From positions 51,389 to 115,388 of the forward strand of contig CANFOT010000004.1 in assembly GCA_947448625.1 (NCBI GenBank): a DNA stretch of 64,000 nt, in the 5' to 3' direction. Each line of letters opens with the position of its first letter. The stretch's first letter is position 1. The DNA is from Burkholderiaceae bacterium (lineage in GTDB: Bacteria; Pseudomonadota; Gammaproteobacteria; Burkholderiales; Burkholderiaceae). Of the stretch, positions 16,358 through 26,498 are shown one piece after another. A program made the position numbers and the translations under genes. A model generated the notes under the pieces. That model was not told where the DNA came from. It saw only the letters and a program-made list of their open reading frames with translations, and did not search any database.

Positions 16358-19201
16358 TTATGCAGTGACTTCTGATTTTGCGAGGAAGTTGGAAATAATT
16401 TGCTTTACTTCAGGTTTACAGGAGCCGCAATTAGTTCCGCATTGTGTTTCAGATTGCAGGGCAGTCATGGCATCTTCTGGGTTGATACCTGCTGGCATTT
16501 GGGTTAAGTGGAGCATCATCGTATCGGCTGACACATTGAAACAGTTACAAATAGCTTTGCCCTTGGGCTTGATTTCTACAGGGGGTTTGCTAACGGGCAT
16601 CAATAAAGAGCGGCCAAGAGTTTTTGCATCTAAGCGACTTTCGAGATACTCCCTCAGCCAAGCAGTACTTGCTAAACTTTCAATAGAGCCGGTGAGCATG
16701 GCAGATAGCACCGTATCGTGCGCTCGAACTAGTCGCACAATACCTTTGCGCTTATCGCTGTACCGCATGACGGGCTCGCCCGAGGCTTCATCCAACTTGA
16801 ATTTTTGTATGACGTGTTTTAGGGCCTCTGCAGCGAGAGACTCAGCCTCTTCAAGTGGGTCACCATGATGTGCAGCTTTGAATGAAACCCCAATTAAGTC
16901 ACTATCCTGTTCTCTACCAAATAAGACACATTGGGCAGAGTCAAATTGGGATAAGAGACTGCGCAAGTGATTTTGCACAGTAAATGCTTCGGCTTTTGGG
17001 AATAAACCAAATGCTACGAGCTGCCATGGAAGATTTGCTGGCAAAATTTTGACGGCCGAATGTTTTAATTCTGGTTGACCTGATATGGGGTCAATCATGT
17101 TGCAGGTGAGGCCATTTACTCCACGGCCTGGTGTTTTGCCGGCGGCACCTGAAATAAATTCAGAGCCCCAGTGCATAGCAATAAAGGCTTGCGAGGAGGC
17201 GATATCTTCCGACACCTTGACAGGGAAAATCTCACTACCCCGACGGCTGGTGATATGAACTAAATCACCATTAACTAAGTTCATCCTGCCGGCGTCTTTT
17301 GGGGAGAGTTCTACGCAAGGTTCTGGGGAGTGCGCGAAAAGAGTTCCAACGGTTCCGGTTCTACTCATGCCGTGCCATTGATCTCGCAAGCGGCCGGTAT
17401 TTAAAGCAAAAGGGTAGCGAGCGTCTACAGATTCAGCGGTTGCCTTGTAAGGGGCGGCAATAAAGTGCGCCTTCTTATCTTTGGTGGGGAAGACGCCATT
17501 TTCATAAAGTCGCTTTTTGCCAAAGTAAGAGCCTTTTGGCATGGGCCACTGTTGCGGGCCGCGCTCCTCAAGAATGTCATAGCTTAAGCCGGTAATGTCG
17601 AGATCTCGGCCCGCTGTAGTCTCACGATGTTCGTTCCAGATATCTTCCGGTCCAGCATAAGGAAAGAGCGTAGAAACTCCCTCTTTTCTATTTCCAGGTA
17701 GCAGCGTCTCTAGAGCGAGCCCAATTTCGAGCGCAATTTGCCAATCGTGTTTAGCGAATGCATAAGGATCGATTGCAGGGTTTACTTTAGAAATTCGGCG
17801 TTCTGAATTAGTAACCGTCCCCACTTTTTCTGCCCAGGTTGTTGCTGGTAACAATACATCCGCATAGAGCGTTGTAGCTGTATGTGCGTAGGCCTCTTGA
17901 ACAACCACAAACTCTGCTTTGCTGAGGCCTTCATGTACGGCATTAAGGTCAGGCATGGATTGGGCGGGGTTTGTGCAAACAATCCAGATTGCTTTTAGTT
18001 TCCCAGTGCGCAATGCCTCAAACATCGGAATTGCACTGAGGCCGGGCTTTTCGGGGACAGAATGTACGCCCCACAAGTTAGCTACTTCTGCGCGATGCTC
18101 TGGATTGGCGAGATCACGGTGGGCTGATAGTAGATTGGCCAATCCACCCACTTCTCTACCACCCATCGCATTCGGCTGGCCAGTCAAGGAGAAAGGCCCT
18201 GCACCGGCTTTGCCAATTTGACCAGTAGCCAAATGTAAGTTCACTAAGGTGGCGTTCTTGGCGGTGCCTGAGGCAGATTGATTTAGGCCTTGGCAGTACA
18301 TGGATAGTGTTGCGGGAGATGTCGCAAACCATTGTGCAGCTTGGTATAAATCTTTTTCTTTAATGCCACAGATCTCACTCACCGCCTTAGGTGTGAAATC
18401 CCTAACAAGATCTCGAAGGGCATCAAAACCCTCTGTGTAGGCTTTGATATAGGACTCATCAATCCATTTTTCCCAAAGCATGATGTACAGCATGCCGTGA
18501 TACAGGGCTACATCAGTACCTGGCTGAATTTGGAGATAAAGATCCGCCTCTTTTGCGGTGTCTGTTTTTCTGGGATCGACAACGATCACTTTTAATTCAG
18601 GGTTTCTTTTACGAGCATCCTCAATGCGTCTGTACAAAATAGGATGCGCAAATGCCGTATTGGATCCGGTGATGAAAATGGTCGATGCAGAGTCAATGTC
18701 TTCATAAGAGCAAGGTGGAGCATCCATACCCAAGGTTTGCTTATAGCCAGCTACTGCGCTAGACATACAAAGGCGTGAATTCGTATCAATGTTATTCGAG
18801 CCAATTAAGCCCTTCATCAGTTTGTTGAAGATGTAATAGTCTTCGGTAAGTAGCTGACCAGAGACATAGATGCCCACAGACTCTGGACCATGCTCTTGAA
18901 TAATGCCCGCAAATTTCTTGGCAACGGTTTGAATCGCCTCAGGCCAAGTTACATCAGTTGGTACTTCGTCTCTTATGCTCCGGATTGCTGGTGAACCCAA
19001 GCGCGCTTGCTTTTGCAGGCTAGGATTTGCAGTCAGATGGAGTGTAGATCCTTTGCTGCAGAGTCTGCCAAAGTTGGCGGGATGATCGGGGTCGCCACGG
19101 ACCCCGGTAAGCTCTAATTTACCATTGCTAGATACTGTAGTTTCAATAATGACGCCACAGCCAACACCACAGTAGCAACAGGTGCTTTTAACTTCAGCCA
19201 T
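16358..19201 (-). CDS. nasA: Assimilatory nitrate reductase catalytic subunit
   Basis: The 947-residue molybdopterin enzyme reduces nitrate to nitrite in the cytoplasm. The N-terminus holds the 4Fe-4S ligands C8-x2-C11-x3-C15 and C48 (GRLCSKG). Molybdopterin-binding segments follow (NIDTNSRLCMSSAVAGYK, about 158-175; GQPNAMGGREVGG, about 337-349), and a molydopterin dinucleotide-binding domain (LNTGRLRDQWHGMSRTG, about 598-614). A C-terminal BFD-like 2Fe-2S domain has CNCF (about 885) and CGTNCGSC (about 921-928), typical of NasA of proteobacteria. It overlaps nirD by 8 bp and is part of the operon nrtA-nirB-nirD-nasA-trpD2-HPP. Electron supply presumably comes through the BFD domain. Confidence 0.95.
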   Translation of the reverse strand: MAEVKSTCCYCGVGCGVIIETTVSSNGKLELTGVRGDPDHPANFGRLCSKGSTLHLTANPSLQKQARLGSPAIRSIRDEVPTDVTWPEAIQTVAKKFAGIIQEHGPESVGIYVSGQLLTEDYYIFNKLMKGLIGSNNIDTNSRLCMSSAVAGYKQTLGMDAPPCSYEDIDSASTIFITGSNTAFAHPILYRRIEDARKRNPELKVIVVDPRKTDTAKEADLYLQIQPGTDVALYHGMLYIMLWEKWIDESYIKAYTEGFDALRDLVRDFTPKAVSEICGIKEKDLYQAAQWFATSPATLSMYCQGLNQSASGTAKNATLVNLHLATGQIGKAGAGPFSLTGQPNAMGGREVGGLANLLSAHRDLANPEHRAEVANLWGVHSVPEKPGLSAIPMFEALRTGKLKAIWIVCTNPAQSMPDLNAVHEGLSKAEFVVVQEAYAHTATTLYADVLLPATTWAEKVGTVTNSERRISKVNPAIDPYAFAKHDWQIALEIGLALETLLPGNRKEGVSTLFPYAGPEDIWNEHRETTAGRDLDITGLSYDILEERGPQQWPMPKGSYFGKKRLYENGVFPTKDKKAHFIAAPYKATAESVDARYPFALNTGRLRDQWHGMSRTGTVGTLFAHSPEPCVELSPKDAGRMNLVNGDLVHITSRRGSEIFPVKVSEDIASSQAFIAMHWGSEFISGAAGKTPGRGVNGLTCNMIDPISGQPELKHSAVKILPANLPWQLVAFGLFPKAEAFTVQNHLRSLLSQFDSAQCVLFGREQDSDLIGVSFKAAHHGDPLEEAESLAAEALKHVIQKFKLDEASGEPVMRYSDKRKGIVRLVRAHDTVLSAMLTGSIESLASTAWLREYLESRLDAKTLGRSLLMPVSKPPVEIKPKGKAICNCFNVSADTMMLHLTQMPAGINPEDAMTALQSETQCGTNCGSCKPEVKQIISNFLAKSEVTA

Positions 19202-19538
19202 GAGTTGCTTGCAATTCCTCGCGGTTTAACCACACCACGCCAGATTCAACTTTGATGGCAAAAGATTTGGCACAGCCTTCATCGGGGGCAACAGCGCAAC
19301 CAGTGGAAAGATCAATATTCCAGGAGTGCAGAGGGCAGGTTACCGATTTTCCATGAACTATTCCCTGTGAGAGAGGGCCACCCTTATGGGGACACTGATC
19401 TAATACGGCAAACACTTCATCTTCAGTGTTTCTGAAGATCGCGATTTGACCAGCAGGCGCCTGGATGACGCGAGAGCCCAGCACGGGAATTTCTTCAACA
19501 GTAGTGATCTGTTGCCAATCTGGTGAAATATTAGACAT
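19194..19538 (-). CDS. nirD: Nitrite reductase (NADH) small subunit
   Basis: A 114-residue Rieske-fold protein with the CPHKGG (about 57) and CPLHSW (about 77) cluster ligands, giving C-x-H and C-x2-H. NirD partners NirB in the reduction of nitrite to ammonium. The reading frame overlaps nirB by 8 bp and nasA by 8 bp, indicating coupled translation. Length fits the family. Confidence 0.94.
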   Translation of the reverse strand: MSNISPDWQQITTVEEIPVLGSRVIQAPAGQIAIFRNTEDEVFAVLDQCPHKGGPLSQGIVHGKSVTCPLHSWNIDLSTGCAVAPDEGCAKSFAIKVESGVVWLNREELQATHG

Positions 19539-21981
19539 TGCCCACCTCTACGATTGGAATAGTTTTAAATTGACGAATATCCACACCAGCTCTTTCGAAA
19601 TCTTTCCAAGGGTCTGGCGCATCTTTTAAATCAAATAACAATCTTTCGTAAAGTGCTTTGCGGCTTTCTGCATCCTCAACCACTTTTTGCTTGATGTATT
19701 CCATACCAACTCGTGCCAAATAGTGGACGGTACGATCTAGATACCATGCTTCTTCACGATATAACTGCAAGAATGCTCCAGAATACTCACGCACCTCTTC
19801 ATCGGTTTTTACTTTGCAGAGGAATTCGGCAACTTCAGTTTTGATTCCACCGTTACCGCCGATATAAAGTTCCCAACCGGACTCAACGCCAATGATGCCA
19901 ACGTCTTTAATACCAGCTTCAGCGCAGTTCCTTGGGCAGCCCGAGACTGCTAGCTTCACTTTGTGCGGTGCATACATGCCGAAGAGCATGCGCTCAAGAT
20001 CAACCCCCATTTTCATTGAAGACTGTGTACCAAAACGGCAGTGCTCATCACCAACACAGGTTTTAACTGTGCGAATAGACTTTCCATAGGCATGGCCTGA
20101 TGGCATATCTAACTCTTTCCACACTGCAGGCAGGTCATCCTTCTTAATGCCGAGCAGATCAATACGTTGTCCGCCAGTGACCTTGACTGTTGGAACTTGG
20201 TATTTTTCAGCAACATCCGCAATCCGGCGAAGTTCGGAAGGGGTGGTTAAGCCACCATACATCCGTGGAATGACAGAGTAGGTTCCATCCTTCTGAATAT
20301 TGGCGTGCGCGCGCTCGTTAATGAAGCGAGACTGTGGATCATCTTTTGCCTCGTGCGGCCAAGTAGAAATGAGGTAGTAGTTCAGAGCGGGTCGACATGT
20401 GGCACAACCGTTTGGCGTTCTCCAGTTGAGCTCTGTACGAACTTGTTCCTGAGAAATTAAATGGCTGTTACGTATGGCTTGACGGATTTCGTCATGGGAG
20501 TGATCCGAGCATCCGCAAATAGATTTTTTCCTTGGGGTTGCTGAGTAGTCTGTGCCCAGAACATTCATTAGTACTTGCTCAACCAAGCCTGTGCATGAGC
20601 CACAGGAGCTACTGGCTTTAGTGCATTTCTTAACTTCATCCAATGTAAAAAGGCCTTGCTCACGAATGGCTTTAACAATAGTCCCTTTGGTAACCCCGTT
20701 ACAACCACAGACTTCATCTGCATCGGTCATTCCCGCAACTTTATTGTGGCCTTGATGGCCTACATCTCCAATATTGGATTCACCAAACATGAGCGTGTCA
20801 CGAATTTCTGCAATGCTTTGTTCATCTCGCATCAACTTGAAATACCAGGTGCTATCTGCGGTATCTCCGAACATGCAGGCCCCAATGAGACGGTCATCCT
20901 TGAGCACTAACTTTTTATAAACTCCGCCTATCGGATCTGCGAGGGTAATTTCCTCTGTACCTTCGCCACCCATAAAGTTGCCGGCAGAAAAGAGATCAAC
21001 ACCGGTCACTTTGAGCTTTGTCGAGGTTACCGAACCTTGATAGCGACCAATACCATGCTCGGCTAAGTGGTTCGCACATACTTTTGCTTGCTCAAATAAG
21101 GGGGCAACTAAACCGTACGCAGTGCCTCTGTGGCTTGCGCACTCGCCCACGGCATACACCCGAGGATCAAAAGTTTGTAAGGTGTCGTTCACAACAATGC
21201 CACGTTGGCAATGTAGACCAGCTGATTCTGCTAATGCAGTATTCGGCTTAATGCCCGCTGCCATGACAACTAAATCTGTGGGGATCTCAAGTCCACCTTT
21301 GAAGCGGATATGACCAACACGATCGCCCGTAGCATTGGGAGTAATTGCTTCAGTTGAGGTTTTGAGTAAGAACTTCAGGCCTTTAGCTTCAAGTGATTTT
21401 TGCAGTAAGTCTGCAGCAGTTTTATCAAGCTGTCGCTCCATCAGCCAGTCCGCAAGATGGACCACGGTAACACTCATGCCTCTGAGTGCGAGGCCATTGG
21501 CTGCCTCAAGACCCAACAAGCCGCCACCAATTACCACAGCATTTTTGTAGCGGGTTGCTACATCAATCATCTCATTGGTGTCTTTAATGTCGCGATAGGC
21601 AATTACTCCCGGTAGATCATTTCCTGGCACTGGCAGGATGAAGGGGAGGGATCCGGTTGCTAGGAGCAAACGATCATAGCTCTCAACAGTGCCATCATCG
21701 GCGGTAACCGTACGCTCTTTGCGATCGATCTTGGTAATAGTTTTTCCAAGATGCAAATGAATGCCGTTGCTCTTGTACCAATCTAAATCATTCAGAACAA
21801 TTTGCTCAAGCGTTTGCTCACCAGCCAAGACTGGGGAGAGCAAGATGCGGTTGTAGTTGGGATGAGGTTCCGCGCCGAAGATGGTGATGTCATAAAGCTC
21901 TGAGTCGAGCTTTAGCAATTCTTCGATGGTCCGAACGCCGGCCATCCCATTGCCAATCATGATGAGTTTCTGTTTTTTCAT
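19531..21981 (-). CDS. nirB: Nitrite reductase (NADH) large subunit
   Basis: The 816-residue assimilatory nitrite reductase starts with an FAD/NAD(P)H-binding half (MIGNGMAGVRTIEELL at residues 8-23; VVIGGGLLGLEAANGL near 151-166) followed by a BFD-like 2Fe-2S domain with CGCNGVTKG and CGSC (about 428-470). The second half is a siroheme domain with two ligand pairs, CVGDEHCRFG and SGCPRNCAEAG (about 650-700). It makes ammonium from nitrite with NADH; the siroheme is supplied by the cobA product nearby. It overlaps the upstream nrtA by 4 bp (ATGA) and nirD by 8 bp. Confidence 0.95.
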   Translation of the reverse strand: MKKQKLIMIGNGMAGVRTIEELLKLDSELYDITIFGAEPHPNYNRILLSPVLAGEQTLEQIVLNDLDWYKSNGIHLHLGKTITKIDRKERTVTADDGTVESYDRLLLATGSLPFILPVPGNDLPGVIAYRDIKDTNEMIDVATRYKNAVVIGGGLLGLEAANGLALRGMSVTVVHLADWLMERQLDKTAADLLQKSLEAKGLKFLLKTSTEAITPNATGDRVGHIRFKGGLEIPTDLVVMAAGIKPNTALAESAGLHCQRGIVVNDTLQTFDPRVYAVGECASHRGTAYGLVAPLFEQAKVCANHLAEHGIGRYQGSVTSTKLKVTGVDLFSAGNFMGGEGTEEITLADPIGGVYKKLVLKDDRLIGACMFGDTADSTWYFKLMRDEQSIAEIRDTLMFGESNIGDVGHQGHNKVAGMTDADEVCGCNGVTKGTIVKAIREQGLFTLDEVKKCTKASSSCGSCTGLVEQVLMNVLGTDYSATPRKKSICGCSDHSHDEIRQAIRNSHLISQEQVRTELNWRTPNGCATCRPALNYYLISTWPHEAKDDPQSRFINERAHANIQKDGTYSVIPRMYGGLTTPSELRRIADVAEKYQVPTVKVTGGQRIDLLGIKKDDLPAVWKELDMPSGHAYGKSIRTVKTCVGDEHCRFGTQSSMKMGVDLERMLFGMYAPHKVKLAVSGCPRNCAEAGIKDVGIIGVESGWELYIGGNGGIKTEVAEFLCKVKTDEEVREYSGAFLQLYREEAWYLDRTVHYLARVGMEYIKQKVVEDAESRKALYERLLFDLKDAPDPWKDFERAGVDIRQFKTIPIVEVGNV

Positions 21982-23273
21982 GCTTTGATCTTGAAGCTAT
22001 CTGCATAGGCTGCAGGGTTGGAGCCATTCCACACAACACCATCAAATAATTTGCTGGAGCGCATATCACTTTTTGGTAATGGGGTTTTGGAAGCTGTAGC
22101 AGCATCTTTGTAGATGGCGATATTGTTTACTTTCTTAGCTACAGCCAAATAATCTGGATGCTCTTTGAGTAAGCCCCAGCGCTTATGTTGTGTCATAAAC
22201 CACATGCCGTCCGAGAGGTAGGGGAATGTCGCGAGGCCATCGTTATAAAACTTCATGGCATGAGGGTCGTCCCATGTTTTGCCAATACCGTTGTTATAGC
22301 GCCCCATCATGCGGTCTTGAATCACATTAACGTCTGTATTAACAAAAGAGGGCGCCGACACCACTTCAGCGGTGGCGTGCTTATTTGAACTTGAGGCATC
22401 AATGTATTTGCCCGCCTCTAAGATTGCCGCAGTGACCGCGCGACAAGTATTGGGGTACTTCTTGGCAAAGTCTGAGGTGGTTCCTAAGGCTTTTTCTGGA
22501 TGATCTTGCCAGATGGCTTGAGTAGTGATGGCTGTAAAGCCAATGCCATCAATAATGGCGCGGGCATTCCATGGCTCACCCACGCAATAACCATCCATAT
22601 TGCCGCTGCGCATATTGGCTACCATTTGCGGCGGTGGAACAGTAATAATTTTTGCATCTTTGAATGGGTTAATGCCGTAATTAGCAAGCCAATAGTAGAG
22701 CCACATGGCATGTGTACCAGTTGGGAAAGTCTGTGCAAATGTGTAGTCACGCTTCTCTTTGTCCATTAGTGTCTTAAGGCTTGCGCCATCGGTGACACCT
22801 TTTTGATACAAGGCCTTGGAGAGGGTGATTGCTTGACCATTATTGTTAAGAGACATCAGCAAGGACATATCTTTTTGCTGGCCGCCGATACCCATTTGAA
22901 GGCCATACATCATTCCGTAGAGAATGTGGGACATGTCATTTTCACCGTTTACCAATTTATCCCGAATGGCAGCCCATGATGCTTCTTTAGTGGGAATGAT
23001 CTTGACGCCATATTTCTTATCCAAGCCAAGGTGATTTGCCATCACAACGGATGAGCAGTCCGTCAAAGCAATAAAGCTCACCTTAACGTCGGTTTTCTCT
23101 GGAGCATCTGAGCCTGCAGCCCATGCACCAGCTTTAACCATAGGGTCTATCAGAGAAAGAATGCTAGCTGAGCCAATAGATTGGATTAACTTTCTTCTCG
23201 TTGGATTTGCATCTGTCACAGTAGGCGCCGCGGCTCTAGCAGTAACTCCCTGAGATTGCTTCTTGTCTTTCAT
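21978..23273 (-). CDS. nrtA: Nitrate ABC transporter binding protein (NrtA/CmpA family), operon copy
   Basis: A 431-residue protein with a twin-arginine signal (TRRKLIQSIG, Arg26-Arg27), then the NrtA/CmpA fold (VKVSFIALTDCSSVVMANHLGLDKK, split segments around residues 63-88; AGCNGDSH-like regions absent). Typical motifs are GYCVGEPWNARAI (about 213-225) and PEKALGTTSDF. It is the first gene of the minus-strand nitrate operon and is divergent from cobA-nrtA2-nrtB-nrtC. It has no permease in its own operon, so it presumably shares the transporter encoded at 25638-27354 with the second binding protein. Confidence 0.9.
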   Translation of the reverse strand: MKDKKQSQGVTARAAAPTVTDANPTRRKLIQSIGSASILSLIDPMVKAGAWAAGSDAPEKTDVKVSFIALTDCSSVVMANHLGLDKKYGVKIIPTKEASWAAIRDKLVNGENDMSHILYGMMYGLQMGIGGQQKDMSLLMSLNNNGQAITLSKALYQKGVTDGASLKTLMDKEKRDYTFAQTFPTGTHAMWLYYWLANYGINPFKDAKIITVPPPQMVANMRSGNMDGYCVGEPWNARAIIDGIGFTAITTQAIWQDHPEKALGTTSDFAKKYPNTCRAVTAAILEAGKYIDASSSNKHATAEVVSAPSFVNTDVNVIQDRMMGRYNNGIGKTWDDPHAMKFYNDGLATFPYLSDGMWFMTQHKRWGLLKEHPDYLAVAKKVNNIAIYKDAATASKTPLPKSDMRSSKLFDGVVWNGSNPAAYADSFKIKA

Positions 23274-23320
23274 ATGCAGCTCCTTTGATCGATAACTAAC
23301 GATAAAGAAGATTTGATTGC

Positions 23321-23463
23321 GGCAATTTACAGAAAGCTCTCTATTGGTGCGTCAAATAAATAGATGGTCACTTTTGGTTCATGCGGGCAATTTAGGTGCA
23401 TGGCTGACTGTTACAAATGAGTCATGAACTCCATTCAACTCAATACAGTTAACGCACCAATAG
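23321..23463. promoter_or_regulatory. Divergent nitrate-region promoter with paired GGTGC half-sites
   Basis: A perfect 12-bp inverted repeat is present, CTATTGGTGCGT at 23341-23352 against ACGCACCAATAG at 23452-23463, with a further GGTGCA at 23395-23400. GGTGC/GCACC are NtrC half-sites in the consensus TGCAC-N-GGTGCA. A near repeat of GGCAATTTA also lies at 23321 and 23386. The right arm lies in the first codons of cobA. A nitrogen-control role is inferred from the neighbouring genes; no clear sigma-54 promoter was found. Confidence 0.4.
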
Positions 23464-24227
23464 TAAGCGCGCCTATCCCTGGCGTTTACCTCATTGGCGC
23501 TGGGCCTGGAGCCGCTGATTTAATTACAGTGCGTGGTGCGCAAATTTTGGCGATGGCCGACATTATTTTTTACGACGCCCTGATAGATAAGTCTATGTTG
23601 GCGTGGTGTAAGAGCACCAACATGGTGCCTGTAGGCAAAAGGTGTGGTGCGCATTCAAGCTCGCAGCGATTTATTAATAAGCAATTAGTTGATGCGGCTA
23701 GCAAGAATCTGGTGGTCGTGCGATTAAAGGGTGGTGACCCCCTAATCTTTGGTCGTGCACAAGAAGAGATTGATGCGCTTGAGCAGGCTGGGATTCATTA
23801 CGAGATTGTTCCTGGCATCACTACTGCATTAGCGGCTTCCGCTCAATTGAAGCAGCCCCCCACGAGCCGAGAGTTAAGTCGAACTCTGACATTAACAACA
23901 TTGCCTGGACGCTGTTCGCATCCAGACCATAAAACATCTATTTATTACATGGCTCGTGACCAGCTAACTGAAGTTGCCAATACCTTAATGGCTCAGGGTT
24001 ATTCACCTGAAACGCCTGTCTGCTTAATGGAGTCGGTCAGCCTTGCTGGGGAGCGGAGCTTCTCTTGCACATTGGATGAATTGAGTCTTGGGGACTTGCA
24101 CCACCATTTTTTAGACAGACAACCCGTTGTTGTGATGGTTGGAGAGGTTTACAGAAAGCATCTTCAGTTACTGAATCCATTAATAGCGCCTCAATTTGAT
24201 TTCAAAGTATTACAAGCAGCATCTTAA
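23424..24227 (+). CDS. cobA: Uroporphyrinogen-III C-methyltransferase
   Basis: The 267-residue SUMT adds two methyls from S-adenosylmethionine to uroporphyrinogen III, giving precorrin-2 for siroheme. Motifs are VYLIGAGPGAADLITVRG (about residues 21-38), FYDALIDKSMLAW, VRLKGGDPLIFGRAQEE (about 98-114), and VPGITTALAASAQ (about 131-143). It is a single-domain CobA, not the CysG fusion, so dehydrogenation and ferrochelation must be supplied elsewhere. The only possible start is the ATG at 23424, since an in-frame TGA precedes it. Placement between the two nitrate operons fits siroheme supply for NirB. Confidence 0.94.
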   Translation: MNSIQLNTVNAPIVSAPIPGVYLIGAGPGAADLITVRGAQILAMADIIFYDALIDKSMLAWCKSTNMVPVGKRCGAHSSSQRFINKQLVDAASKNLVVVRLKGGDPLIFGRAQEEIDALEQAGIHYEIVPGITTALAASAQLKQPPTSRELSRTLTLTTLPGRCSHPDHKTSIYYMARDQLTEVANTLMAQGYSPETPVCLMESVSLAGERSFSCTLDELSLGDLHHHFLDRQPVVVMVGEVYRKHLQLLNPLIAPQFDFKVLQAAS

Positions 24228-24247
24228 TTATTGACTAGGAGATAAAC

Positions 24248-25615
24248 ATGAATTCATATCGCCCGTTTGACCCAGATAGACCTTTATTTAGTAATCGCTG
24301 TAGTTGCGGACAGCATGCATCAGAATTGGATCATGCAAATTCACTTTCCGCCAAGCTAGACGCTGAACAGCAAAGTGCAGATTTTGTTGAGGCCAGCTTA
24401 GTTAAGGCGCTTTTTCCACAGGAAGATCGCAGACGTGCATTTCTGAAGGCTGTTGGAGCTGGCGGAGCAATGAGCGCCCTGTCCGGTTTCTTGCCGGTAG
24501 GATCTTTGCAGGCGATGGCCCAAGAAAAAGCCCCGCTTGAAAAACCAGATTTAAAGATTGGATTTATCGCAATTACATGTGCAACGCCACTCATCATGGC
24601 TGACCCATTAGGTTTTTATAAAAAACAAGGTCTGAACGTTACCTTGAACAAAACTGCTGGATGGGCTTTGATCCGAGACAAGATGCTCAGTAAGGAGCAT
24701 GATGCCTCTCACTTTTTATCACCCATGCCGCTCTCAATGTCGATGGGCCTGGGCTCTGATCCTTCCCAGATGCGTGTAGCCACCATTCAGAACGTAAACG
24801 GTCAGGCTATTACTTTAGCTAATAAACACAAAGATAATCGTGATCCTAAGAATTGGAAGGGCATGAAGTTTGCAGTTCCATTTGAGTACTCGATGCATAA
24901 CTTCTTATTGCGTTATTACGTAGCGCAAGCGGGACTCGATCCAGATAGAGATATTCAGATTCGTGTCACTCCGCCACCAGAGATGGTTGCTAACTTACGC
25001 GCCGGTAATATTGATGGCTTCTTGGGGCCTGATCCATTTAATCAACGTGCCGTGTATGACGAGGTTGGGTTTATCCATATTCTTACTAAGCAAATCTGGG
25101 ATGGACATCCGTGTTGCGCTTTTGGAACTTCGGAAGAATTTATTCGTAAAAATCCGAATACCTTTGCAGCTCTTTATCGTGCCGTACTAAATGCTTCCAC
25201 CATGGCGCGCGATCCTGCAAACAGACCATTAATTGCTAAGGTTATCTCTACTCCAAATTATCTCAATCAGCCTGAGACTGTCGTGATGCAGGTTCTTACT
25301 GGAAAGTTTGCAGATGGTTTAGGTAATGTACAAAACGTACCAGATCGAATTGATTTCAATCCAATTCCTTGGTATTCCATGGCATCCTGGATGTTGACCC
25401 AAATGCAGCGCTGGGGATATGTCAAGGGTGATGTGAATTACAAAGACATCTCCGAGAAAGTGTTCTTGCTCACTGATGCTAAGAAATATATGGGCGAGAC
25501 CGGAATCGCCATTCCTGAGCAGGCTAAGTCAGGATACAAGAAGGTCAAGATCATGGGTAAAGAATTTGACCCAAGTCAGCCAGTAGCCTACTTGAAATCT
25601 TTTCCAACCAAATAA
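24248..25615 (+). CDS. nrtA: Second NrtA/CmpA-family binding protein (nitrate or cyanate)
   Basis: A 455-residue Tat-exported protein: an unusual N-terminal CSCGQH segment (residues 18-23), then RRRAFLKAVGAGG (61-73) and hydrophobic residues as the twin-arginine signal, then the NrtA/CmpA fold (IGFIAITCATPLIMADPLGFYKK-type start, GFLGPDPFNQRAV about 257-269). It is followed by the permease and ATPase, so it is the operon's own receptor. Because cynS closes the operon, cyanate is a serious alternative substrate to nitrate; the two cannot be separated from sequence by eye. The cysteine-rich leader before the Tat signal is seen in related proteins. Confidence 0.88.
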   Translation: MNSYRPFDPDRPLFSNRCSCGQHASELDHANSLSAKLDAEQQSADFVEASLVKALFPQEDRRRAFLKAVGAGGAMSALSGFLPVGSLQAMAQEKAPLEKPDLKIGFIAITCATPLIMADPLGFYKKQGLNVTLNKTAGWALIRDKMLSKEHDASHFLSPMPLSMSMGLGSDPSQMRVATIQNVNGQAITLANKHKDNRDPKNWKGMKFAVPFEYSMHNFLLRYYVAQAGLDPDRDIQIRVTPPPEMVANLRAGNIDGFLGPDPFNQRAVYDEVGFIHILTKQIWDGHPCCAFGTSEEFIRKNPNTFAALYRAVLNASTMARDPANRPLIAKVISTPNYLNQPETVVMQVLTGKFADGLGNVQNVPDRIDFNPIPWYSMASWMLTQMQRWGYVKGDVNYKDISEKVFLLTDAKKYMGETGIAIPEQAKSGYKKVKIMGKEFDPSQPVAYLKSFPTK

Positions 25616-25637
25616 TGCGTGAATCTAAGGCTAACGA

Positions 25638-26498
25638 ATGAAAACAGTATCTATTAAAGTCAGAGGCGCAATTCTGTCGGGAATGATTTTGCTGATGTGT
25701 CTATTTATATGGCATATGGCAACGACGCAGAAGGTGGCGCCTCCATCTGGAATCTCAAGCAATTCTAGTGAGTACAACAGTCTTATGGGTCAAGGTGGCG
25801 GTGAAACTGTTCAAAAAACAGGATTTCCAACGCTAACGCAAATGGGGCAGACAATTTATAAACAGTTGTCGCACCCTTTTTATGACAATGGCCCAAATGA
25901 TAAGGGGATAGGCATTCAACTTGCATATTCCTTGGCGCGTGTTGGTTTGGGTTTTTTATTGGCAATGTTGGTGGCCATTCCATTTGGTTTTTGGATTGGA
26001 ATGTCGCCATTAGCATACGAAGCATTTAATCCATTTATTCAAATTCTCAAGCCTATCTCACCTTTGGCATGGATGCCTATTGCGCTTTACACCATCAAAG
26101 ACTCTTCTATTTCAGGGATCTTCGTCATTTTCATCTGCTCCGTATGGCCAATGCTTTTGAATACTGCTTTCGGTGTTGCCAATGTACGTAAAGAATTGTT
26201 AAACGTGGCAAAAACCTTAGAGGTGTCTCCCTTGCGCAAGGCATTCCTGGTTATCCTTCCTGCGGCTGCGCCAACAATCTTGACTGGTATGCGGATCTCA
26301 ATGGGTATTGCCTGGCTTGTGATTGTTGCAGCAGAAATGCTAGTAGGGGGAACAGGGGTTGGATATTTCTTGTGGAATGAATGGAATAACTTATCTCTTT
26401 CCAGTGTAATTTTTGCAATTCTTTTAATTGGTATTGTTGGAATGCTTCTGGATACTGCATTCGGCAAGTTACAAAAGGCGGTTTCGTATGCAGATTGA
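25638..26498 (+). CDS. nrtB: ABC transporter permease (NrtB/CynB type)
   Basis: The 286-residue BPD-transporter inner-membrane subunit has an N-terminal signal-anchor helix, a periplasmic segment (residues 35-80), then five transmembrane helices. The EAA loop reads [27 protein letters not shown] (about residues 195-217), which contacts the ATPase. The long N-terminal extension before helix 2 is characteristic of NrtB/SsuC-type nitrate permeases. It lies 22 bp after the binding-protein gene and overlaps the ATPase gene by 11 bp. Confidence 0.92.
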   Translation: MKTVSIKVRGAILSGMILLMCLFIWHMATTQKVAPPSGISSNSSEYNSLMGQGGGETVQKTGFPTLTQMGQTIYKQLSHPFYDNGPNDKGIGIQLAYSLARVGLGFLLAMLVAIPFGFWIGMSPLAYEAFNPFIQILKPISPLAWMPIALYTIKDSSISGIFVIFICSVWPMLLNTAFGVANVRKELLNVAKTLEVSPLRKAFLVILPAAAPTILTGMRISMGIAWLVIVAAEMLVGGTGVGYFLWNEWNNLSLSSVIFAILLIGIVGMLLDTAFGKLQKAVSYAD

